The notes beneath the pieces were generated by a model, which saw only the letters and a list, made by a program, of their open reading frames with translations, did no database searches and was not told the origin of the DNA. Below, piece after piece: positions 40,228 through 46,311 of a DNA stretch of 64,000 nucleotides. The position numbers were made by a program, and so were the translations under genes. The stretch covers positions 1,523,444-1,587,443 of the forward strand of contig NZ_JH594596.1 in NCBI RefSeq assembly GCF_000243215.1, written 5' to 3'. Origin of the DNA: Odoribacter laneus YIT 12061. GTDB lineage: Bacteria; Bacteroidota; Bacteroidia; Bacteroidales; Marinifilaceae. Position 1 is the first letter of the stretch. Each line of letters opens with the position of its first letter.

Positions 40228-41061
40228 TCACTTCTCTAAATATTTTTTCAATTTTCTTTCTGTCAATTCCCAAAGTTTTCCCCGGGCTTCCTGTGGTATG
40301 ACATCTTTTGGCATTTTCCGGAGATGCCGGTTTATCCAAAAGCCTCCACTGACCGCCCTTCCCGCTTCCGATAATGCCAGATATAAGGAAGTTGCAGCTC
40401 CCCTTTCCGGACTTTTTATAAAAGGACGAAAAAAGAGATTGGTTAAAGGGTCAAACCAACGGTGCATCGTAATCATACCCGTGTCTACCACGCCGGGATC
40501 TACAGCATTAACAGTGATTTTTTCCCCCTCTAACCGCTGGGCAAGTTCGGCCGTAAACATCAATACGCCCAATTTAGAACGGCCATATATTTTAAAAAGT
40601 CCATAATTTTCAGCCGTTACGTCGAAAAAATGTTCATCTGTTTTACCCAGCCGATAGGTACAGGAAGAAGTATTGATAATGCGTCCTCCCTCTGCCAAAG
40701 CTGGAAGTAACAGATGCGTTAGCAACCAAGGCGAAGCATAGTTGACTTGCAACATTTGTTCCATACCGTCTTCGGTCAGGCCGAACTCCCGACACATGAC
40801 ACCTGCATTGTTTATCAAAGCTTCTATTTTTTCTCCCCCTTGTAATAGCCGAGCTGCAAATTCTTTAACCGAAGCAAAAGAAGCCAGATCCAGTTCCTCT
40901 ATTTCTATTCCCGAATTTCCGCTTAAACTGACGATTTGTTGCCGGACCTGTTCCGCCTTCTGTCTGTTCCGGCAAGCCATTACAACCCGGCAGCCGGACT
41001 TTGCCAAAGCTTCCGTGATAGCTTTCCCAATACCCCCGTTAGCACCCGTAACAATATACAT
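40228..41061 (-). CDS. Short-chain dehydrogenase/reductase, last gene of the steroid operon
   Basis: 277 residues. NAD(P)-binding TGANGGIGKAI at residues 4-14, NNAGV near 90, and the catalytic Ser-Tyr-Lys set with STSSCTYR and YGRSKLG. The Arg-rich site after the glycine motif (CRNRQKAEQ) favours NADPH. It resembles the retinol-dehydrogenase-like or protochlorophyllide-reductase-like SDRs. It starts two bases before the end of the other SDR, in one operon with a 5-alpha-reductase and a flavin oxidoreductase; a hydroxysteroid dehydrogenase role is inferred from that context alone. Which of the two SDRs would act at C3 cannot be told. Confidence 0.87.
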   Translation of the reverse strand: MYIVTGANGGIGKAITEALAKSGCRVVMACRNRQKAEQVRQQIVSLSGNSGIEIEELDLASFASVKEFAARLLQGGEKIEALINNAGVMCREFGLTEDGMEQMLQVNYASPWLLTHLLLPALAEGGRIINTSSCTYRLGKTDEHFFDVTAENYGLFKIYGRSKLGVLMFTAELAQRLEGEKITVNAVDPGVVDTGMITMHRWFDPLTNLFFRPFIKSPERGAATSLYLALSEAGRAVSGGFWINRHLRKMPKDVIPQEARGKLWELTERKLKKYLEK

Positions 41062-41063
41062 AC

Positions 41064-41861
41064 TTATTTCTGATTCGTTTTAGGTAAAAGTCCGCTTTTC
41101 CGCATCGTCCACCTCACAAAACCCGCCGGCAAAAGTAAAAGCAAAGGCAAAAACAAATGATTTAAAAAACCCGGCATCCGCATAGCTCTTTCCCGGAACA
41201 TCGCCCGGATCCCTTTCCGTGCCAACTTCCCGGGACGCATCATAAATCCCAAACGAATAGCCAATTTTTGCATACGCTCACTCAAATGATACAGATTGGT
41301 CGCCACACCTCCCGGACATAAGGTGGTGACACTGACTCCGGATCCGTATAGTTCCGATCGGAAAGCCCGCGAAAAGCTTTTCAGATAACGTTTGGTAGAA
41401 GCATACAAAGCGATTCCCGGATAGGGTAACCAGGCAGACATAGACGACATATTTAAAATATAACCCCGCCCCCGCTTTTTCATATCCGCTCCAAACAAAC
41501 GACAAAGCATAGTAGGCGTCAATAAATGAAGCAATACCATCTTTTCTACTTGTGCGGATTTCTGATCCAACACTTCCCCGAAATAAAACATACCGGCATT
41601 ATTGATCAGTACTTCCACTTCCAGGGATTTCTCCTGACAGTAAGCATAAAGCTGCCGGGCAGCTCCCGGCAAAGCCAAATCCAAGTATACCGGAAACACT
41701 TCTATTTTGTATTCTTCTTTCAACCACTGCCCTTTCTCCTGGATCGCCTGCTGTTCATTGCTCACAATCACCAGATTATATTTCCGTTCTCCCAATACTT
41801 TTGCATATTCAAAACCAATCCCGGAACTCGCCCCGGTGATAAGAGCCCATTGATTTTGCAT
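41064..41861 (-). CDS. Short-chain dehydrogenase/reductase, candidate hydroxysteroid dehydrogenase
   Basis: 265 residues. TGASSGIGFEYAK at residues 8-20, NNAGM, the catalytic Ser in NMSSMSAWLPY and Tyr-Lys in YASTKRYLKSF. The C-terminal 40 residues end in a hydrophobic helix (HLFLPLLLLLPAGFVRW), as in membrane-associated 17-beta-hydroxysteroid dehydrogenase 12/3-like SDRs (YdfG/HSD17B12 type). It follows the flavin oxidoreductase gene by 6 bases and overlaps nothing. In the published gut pathway to isoallolithocholic acid a 3-beta-hydroxysteroid dehydrogenase sits with 5AR and 5BR; this gene is one of two candidates for it here. Confidence 0.88.
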   Translation of the reverse strand: MQNQWALITGASSGIGFEYAKVLGERKYNLVIVSNEQQAIQEKGQWLKEEYKIEVFPVYLDLALPGAARQLYAYCQEKSLEVEVLINNAGMFYFGEVLDQKSAQVEKMVLLHLLTPTMLCRLFGADMKKRGRGYILNMSSMSAWLPYPGIALYASTKRYLKSFSRAFRSELYGSGVSVTTLCPGGVATNLYHLSERMQKLAIRLGFMMRPGKLARKGIRAMFRERAMRMPGFLNHLFLPLLLLLPAGFVRWTMRKSGLLPKTNQK

Positions 41862-41867
41862 ATTTCT

Positions 41868-43073
41868 CTATTTTTTTAATTCCTTCAAAATCCGGGATGA
41901 TAAATCAGACAAATGCTGATGGCAAGCCATTTCTCTGGAGTACATCCGGGCAATGCAATAATTGGTATGCTCACAGCTACAACGGGCATTTTCCTCTCTT
42001 TGCATCCGATTTACAAAATCTGGCTCGTTCAGTAAGGCCCGCGCCATAGACACAAATTCAAATCCATTATTCAACACTTCCTCTATCTTTTCCCGGGAAA
42101 CCAAACCGCCTACGTATACCAAAGGTAATTTCAAATTTTCCCGAAATTTGACAGCATCCGGTAAAAAGTAAGCCTCTTCAAAAGGAGCATCCGGAATCAT
42201 AAAACGCCCTACAGCCCTTACTCCCCATTTCAACCACCAACATTTCATATAATGAGTCATCGTATACAAAGGCATCCTTCCCCGCATCACATACATGGGA
42301 GCCTTACTCACAAAACCACCGCTCAAAATCAAAGCATGAGCCCCCTCTTTTTCCAAAGTACGACCGACTTCCAAGGTCTCATCCAATTCCATTCCCCCCT
42401 TAAAACCATCCCGCATATTCATTTTAACCAATACGGCAAGATCTCCTCCCGCAGCTTCCATGACTTCTCCCATGACTAACTTCATAAAACGCATCCGGTT
42501 TTCCAAAGTCCCTCCGAATTCATCTTTCCGATGGTTGGTATAAGGGGATAAAAATTGACTGATCAGATAACCGTGTCCGGCATGCACCTCCACGGCATCA
42601 AAACCCGCTTCTTTTACCAAGCGAACTGCCCGGCCAAAAGATTTAGCCATATCGTAGACTTCTTCTTTCCGCATTCCCCTAACCAAAGTAGGCGAATAGA
42701 TATTAATGCCTCCAGAAGCCGATATCGGACGACAACCCGTCTGGCTCCTGTGGGACATATTTCCGCAATGCCCGATTTGAATAGAAGCCGCCGCACCCTC
42801 TTTGTGTATAGCCTCCGTGATTCTACGTAAGTCAGGGATAATTTCAGGCCGTAACCACAACTGATGCGGAAAAGATAAACCACTCCGAACGACAGCTGCG
42901 TATGCCAAAGTCGTCATACCGATCCCTCCGGCAGCTACCGACCGATGATAATCGAATAACATCCCAGAAGGAGCATTTCCGGGACACATTCCCTCAAATG
43001 CTGCCGCCCGTATCGTACGGTTACGCAAAGTCAGCGGACCGATTTTAGCCGGTGTAAATAGCTTTGAATCCAT
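41868..43073 (-). CDS. Old-yellow-enzyme family NADH:flavin oxidoreductase, candidate 5-beta-reductase
   Basis: 401 residues from ATG 43073 (MDSKLFTPAKIGPLTLRNR). The FMN barrel shows IQIGHCGN, FDAVEVHAGHGYLISQFLSPYTNHRKDEFGG and the VYVGGLVS strand. The C-terminal Cys-rich tail (RCSCEHTNYCIARM) resembles the iron-sulfur site of BaiCD and 2,4-dienoyl-CoA reductases, but the two extra nucleotide-binding domains of those larger enzymes are absent. Proteins of this type act as ene-reductases on delta-4-3-keto steroids (5BR). Placed between a 5-alpha-reductase-like gene (19 bases) and SDR genes (6 bases). The steroid substrate is an inference from the operon. Confidence 0.9.
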   Translation of the reverse strand: MDSKLFTPAKIGPLTLRNRTIRAAAFEGMCPGNAPSGMLFDYHRSVAAGGIGMTTLAYAAVVRSGLSFPHQLWLRPEIIPDLRRITEAIHKEGAAASIQIGHCGNMSHRSQTGCRPISASGGINIYSPTLVRGMRKEEVYDMAKSFGRAVRLVKEAGFDAVEVHAGHGYLISQFLSPYTNHRKDEFGGTLENRMRFMKLVMGEVMEAAGGDLAVLVKMNMRDGFKGGMELDETLEVGRTLEKEGAHALILSGGFVSKAPMYVMRGRMPLYTMTHYMKCWWLKWGVRAVGRFMIPDAPFEEAYFLPDAVKFRENLKLPLVYVGGLVSREKIEEVLNNGFEFVSMARALLNEPDFVNRMQREENARCSCEHTNYCIARMYSREMACHQHLSDLSSRILKELKK

Positions 43074-43092
43074 ATATTTTCTCACTGTTTTA

Positions 43093-43854
43093 TCAATATA
43101 TAAATGGAATAATCCTCTTTCTTTTCCCCACTTGTTCCCCGAACATCTCCCGATACCTGTGGTAAATCCGATCAGCCCGGGGGATTAAATTAGCAGCAGT
43201 CCACCAGGCAAACACCGCTCCCGCCCACGACCAGGTCAATAGGGCAAAACCGCACCATTCGACAATCTCCCCGAAATAATTAGCCGAGGTCACATAACGG
43301 AAAAAACCGCCCTGAGGTAAATAATGTCCCGTATCTCCGGGTTTTCTCAAATGCCGGATAATGTAGTCCGAATGAATATTCACAATCATTCCCGCAAAAA
43401 ACAAAAGACTCCCTATAATAAACTGAGGCGTCGTCAGCCAATCAAGCGTGTACCGATCCGCAGGAGAAAGATAAAATATCCACTCTCCCTGCATCGTCCC
43501 ATTCAATAGATTGAAAAATATTCCCATACTCATAATCCCCAAAGGCATCTTACTTCTTCCTTTTAATAAAAAAGGATAAATAAAAGAACGCTGGAAATAA
43601 TGTATTTCAAAAAACAGGAAAAATACCAAAGGAACACACTCCAACCGCCTGTCGGAAAAATACCAAAATCCCAACATCACCAAGAATACCGGTGCTTCCA
43701 TCATCAACCAACCGATTTTATTGTTGATGGCTATCCCCCATTTTTTATCAAAAAATATACCGTAACCTGCTTTTACATAATAAAGAGCAATAAAAACCAC
43801 CAAGGCAATTCCCGCCATAATGATCAAAAACCAACGAAAAGTCTCCGGATTCAT
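43093..43854 (-). CDS. Steroid 5-alpha-reductase-like membrane protein
   Basis: 253 residues with six or seven membrane helices. The C-terminal signature of the 3-oxo-5-alpha-steroid 4-dehydrogenase family is clear: IHSDYIIRHLRKPGDTGHYLPQGGFFRYVTSANYFGEIVEWCGFAL region with its Pro-x-Gly-Gly, the ANYFGEI-EW block, and the ending RIIPFIY. This closely parallels animal SRD5A enzymes, which reduce delta-4-3-keto steroids with NADPH. It leads the four-gene operon and has a divergent position relative to ssrA. Such 5AR genes in gut Bacteroidota convert 3-oxo-delta-4-lithocholic acid towards isoallolithocholic acid. Fold and family are secure; the natural substrate is inferred. Confidence 0.93.
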   Translation of the reverse strand: MNPETFRWFLIIMAGIALVVFIALYYVKAGYGIFFDKKWGIAINNKIGWLMMEAPVFLVMLGFWYFSDRRLECVPLVFFLFFEIHYFQRSFIYPFLLKGRSKMPLGIMSMGIFFNLLNGTMQGEWIFYLSPADRYTLDWLTTPQFIIGSLLFFAGMIVNIHSDYIIRHLRKPGDTGHYLPQGGFFRYVTSANYFGEIVEWCGFALLTWSWAGAVFAWWTAANLIPRADRIYHRYREMFGEQVGKRKRIIPFIY

Positions 43855-43971
43855 CTTTTAAAATTTGTCCTAAATTACAAAAAATAACATATTCTTTCGT
43901 TTTCCCTTGTAAAATATTGGTATCCTTCCTTGTTTTTTAGCAAAAACCTTTCCTTTCTCCCTCTAAATAAT

Positions 43972-43979
43972 TATCTTTG
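43972..43979 (+). promoter_or_regulatory. -7 box of ssrA
   Basis: TATCTTTG, an exact TAnnTTTG match, 16 bases before the mature 5' end of the tmRNA; the leader is expected to be removed by RNase P. Confidence 0.6.
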
Positions 43980-43995
43980 TAATTCATACCGATGA

Positions 43996-44390
43996 GGGGC
44001 AGACATGGCTTTGACAGCATGAAGAATAGGTATGTAAGCATGTCGGGAGCAGTGAAACGGCCCGTAAATCCCGGACACAAAACATTAATTGGCGAAGAAA
44101 ATTACGCTCTTGCTGCCTAATCGAAGTATAGTAGAGGTGGCTTAATCTCTGTTCAAGGAACGGAGACAAGACATTCCGCCGGTGGTCCTACCTTATTCCG
44201 GCCGGCATACGGGGTGCAGTCAATATAAGGTTAGCCCGAGTCTGCTTCGGACAAAAGGCGAAAATTCAGAAGCTAAGCGATGGCTTGGGTGTCTCTTTCC
44301 GGACCATCGTCGAAAATCAATAAGCGACTAAGCATGTAGAAAGCATATGGATTCCGTGTTTGGACCAGGGTTCGATCCCCTGCTGCTCCA
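43996..44390 (+). ncRNA. ssrA: tmRNA (transfer-messenger RNA)
   Basis: The 5' acceptor strand GGGGCAG (43996-44002) pairs with CTGCTCC at 44383-44389 (one G-U pair), followed by discriminator A 44390; CCA is not encoded. The T arm is CAGGG-TTCGATC-CCCTG just before. The tag frame at 44091-44120 reads GEENYALAA then TAA, close to known Bacteroides tags. tmRNA with SmpB rescues stalled ribosomes. The last bases of the gene, T-stem 3' side plus acceptor, are the left copy of the attachment repeat, so the gene is the integration target of the 14-kb element and is kept intact by it. Confidence 0.97.
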
Positions 44391-44391
44391 C
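44379..44391 (+). repeat. Left attachment site of the element (13-bp direct repeat)
   Basis: CCTGCTGCTCCAC covers the end of the tmRNA gene. The same 13 bases occur at 58520-58532; bases on either side differ. This is the crossover-size identity expected for a tyrosine recombinase. Confidence 0.93.
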
Positions 44392-44421
44392 AATTAAGAC
44401 TGATTTTCAGCTTTTTACAAG

Positions 44422-44467
44422 AATTACACCCAATTTTACACTCAGCTTTGTAAAATTGGGTGTAATT
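44422..44467. repeat. 18-bp perfect inverted repeat at the left end of the element
   Basis: Arms at 44422-44439 and 44450-44467 with a 10-base loop. There is no T-tract on either side, so although it lies past the last cargo gene it may not be a simple terminator. Each arm contains TTACACCCAA, also found at 58384-58393 near the right end, which suggests integrase arm-type binding sites. Confidence 0.75.
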
Positions 44468-44485
44468 ATTTAGACTGCTAAAAAA

Positions 44486-45523
44486 TCAGCATAAATTAAT
44501 ACAATCTAAAAATTGACATCCTCCCTTACACTTTTGTTCATATTTACATGAAAAACATCTATTCTTTAATATTTTTTCTCTATGTTTTATAAAAGTTACG
44601 TCATTTTGCCATATTTCACGAATTGAGTTTCTTTTTAAATCACCATATTCATTAGTATTTACCATAAATGAACAGGGGTACATTTTCATATCTTCAGAAA
44701 TAAAAGCCGAGAATCGTGCTGCCTCACAAGACTCATAAAATATATTAGAAACATCCATATATTTTAATATTCCCGAAATAGAACAACTATCAAACCCTAT
44801 TTTAATATTACTTTTGTTACACTGTACCTGCTCAAAAAACAAGGGTAACAATAGTGACTTTTTCAATAAGAAATCATGACTTGAATTAACCGGTTTATAA
44901 TTCAAAAATATTATTGCATTTATATATTTAAAAAAAGAAGGTGGATTTTTTAGCCACGAAATAGCCTTTTCGATAGTAAATTTATCCAACATAAAATGAA
45001 TATTAATTTTTATTTTATATTGGGAAATAAAAAGTATCAAATCTTCCAACGATTCATAAGGCTCATAAGCACTTATTGCCAAAGCACCACAGAATTCTTT
45101 AGTAGCTTTCAGTATATTAGAAGTTAATCCTATACCATTGCTTGTATATGAAGGGACAATACCATGACTGACAGTTTCTTTAAGAATTTCTATAAAATTA
45201 GGATGTTGATTAGGATTTCCACCACCTAAAGCAACTTGCAAAACACCAATATTCTGAGCCTGTTGAATCACATCTACATAATCTTCAAAAATCATATGCT
45301 TCCCTTGAATGCTCGAATTTCTGTAACAAAATATACAACCTTTACTACAATAGTTTGTAATTGAGATATCAATCAATTCAGGACCTGATTTTGCCCAAAA
45401 TGGCTCTGGAAATCCCTTATCTTCTATACGAACAAATAATCCTGTTTTCTTATTAAAAAGAGTGGAATAATGCTCGGCGGGATACTTCTTAATTACTAAT
45501 TTACCATCCTGCATTTGACGCAT
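44486..45523 (-). CDS. Radical SAM/SPASM-domain enzyme
   Basis: 345 residues from ATG 45523. The radical SAM cluster motif is C59-x3-C63-x2-C66 (NYCSKGCIFCYRN), followed by GGGNPNQHP, the SAM-binding glycine motif. The C-terminal SPASM domain shows C284 and the spaced cysteines C324-type cluster (C323, C326, C332, C336, C341, C345) with FSCKYEQKCKGGC. SPASM enzymes bind two more Fe-S clusters and usually modify ribosomally made peptides or proteins (sactipeptide, ranthipeptide, PQQ, sulfatase types). The start overlaps the end of the small FVTNSSS gene by 23 bases, so translation is probably coupled and that product is the likely substrate. Last gene of the cargo operon. The function is not known. 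Confidence 0.9.
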   Translation of the reverse strand: MRQMQDGKLVIKKYPAEHYSTLFNKKTGLFVRIEDKGFPEPFWAKSGPELIDISITNYCSKGCIFCYRNSSIQGKHMIFEDYVDVIQQAQNIGVLQVALGGGNPNQHPNFIEILKETVSHGIVPSYTSNGIGLTSNILKATKEFCGALAISAYEPYESLEDLILFISQYKIKINIHFMLDKFTIEKAISWLKNPPSFFKYINAIIFLNYKPVNSSHDFLLKKSLLLPLFFEQVQCNKSNIKIGFDSCSISGILKYMDVSNIFYESCEAARFSAFISEDMKMYPCSFMVNTNEYGDLKRNSIREIWQNDVTFIKHREKILKNRCFSCKYEQKCKGGCQFLDCINLC

Positions 45524-45914
45524 CAATATAGAGTTCTTCAGTATCTATGATAAAAGCATCAGTACAAAAAAAACATTCATTAATATCACTATCACTATGA
45601 AGCCTTCCCATATATACTTTTTTACCAGTTTTCTCTGCCTCCAATATTTTATCTAATGTTCTTTGAGAAAATAGTTCTCTTATAAAATCTTCAAATGTTT
45701 TTTCCTTTCTCCATCTATCAGTATCTGCAAACTCTCGTATTGGAAATAAGTTATCTTGAAAAGAATAAAATAGATGTGTGTATATATTAGAAAAAATAGA
45801 CTTGTCTTCTATTCCAACACTATTCATGAATTTTTTTAAATTAAAATCTCCATTACTTATTAAAATAAAACAAGTTGAAGAACTATTAGTCACAAAATCA
45901 AGCCTGATTTTCAT
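45501..45914 (-). CDS. Small protein with N-terminal FVTNSSS signature, probable partner or substrate of the radical SAM enzyme
   Basis: 137 residues starting MKIRLDFVTNSSSTCFILIS. I recall the pattern K-x-R-x-x-F-V-T/S-N-S-S-S as a recurrent N-terminal block in uncharacterised bacterial proteins, but I know no function for it. The rest is not recognised: a charged middle with a DRWRKEKTFEDFI helix, a CFFC pair near residue 115, and the C-terminus DASNAGW. No signal peptide or membrane helix. It overlaps the gene before it by 17 bases and the radical SAM gene by 23, which argues for a fixed stoichiometric role. The conserved Ser-rich block may be where the enzyme binds or acts; this is inference. 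Confidence 0.75.
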   Translation of the reverse strand: MKIRLDFVTNSSSTCFILISNGDFNLKKFMNSVGIEDKSIFSNIYTHLFYSFQDNLFPIREFADTDRWRKEKTFEDFIRELFSQRTLDKILEAEKTGKKVYMGRLHSDSDINECFFCTDAFIIDTEELYIDASNAGW

Positions 45915-46311
45915 TTTCGTTCAATAGTAATAAATTAATAAATTTATTCTCATTTTCTTCGGAAAATACTAAATCCATAAATCCTGTATCCCCATATGAC
46001 AATACGTCGACATCAATAAGTATATAGTCTTTGTTTATTGCTTTCATTGACATAAATTCTTTAATTATTTCTTTGTCTACACAATATCTTTTTAATAGAA
46101 AATCTTCAAAATTATTGTACTCTACCTTATAATATTTTTCAAAATCGTGTTCTATGAATTTAGCTTCACTAAAAAGCCAATCATACATCCGAGAGAATAA
46201 TTCCTCTGCCGAACTACCTTTTTTGACATTTATTTTATGCAAAAAGATTTGCTTAGTTAAACGCTGATTTACTAAAATCAACATTCGATATGAATCATAA
46301 TTGTATTTCAT
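45898..46311 (-). CDS. Unknown protein in the NACHT/radical SAM operon
   Basis: 137 residues from ATG 46311 (MKYNYDSYRMLILVNQRLTKQ); a TTG/ATG further upstream would overlap the NTPase gene more. I do not recognise it. It is acidic towards the end, with VDVLSYGDTGFMDLVFSEENENKFI, and lacks cysteines apart from C-containing YCVDKE, signal peptide or membrane helix. It overlaps the end of the NTPase gene by 17 bases and the start of the FVTNSSS gene by 17 bases, so it belongs to the same translational unit. It may be an adaptor or immunity-like component. Confidence 0.7.
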   Translation of the reverse strand: MKYNYDSYRMLILVNQRLTKQIFLHKINVKKGSSAEELFSRMYDWLFSEAKFIEHDFEKYYKVEYNNFEDFLLKRYCVDKEIIKEFMSMKAINKDYILIDVDVLSYGDTGFMDLVFSEENENKFINLLLLNENENQA

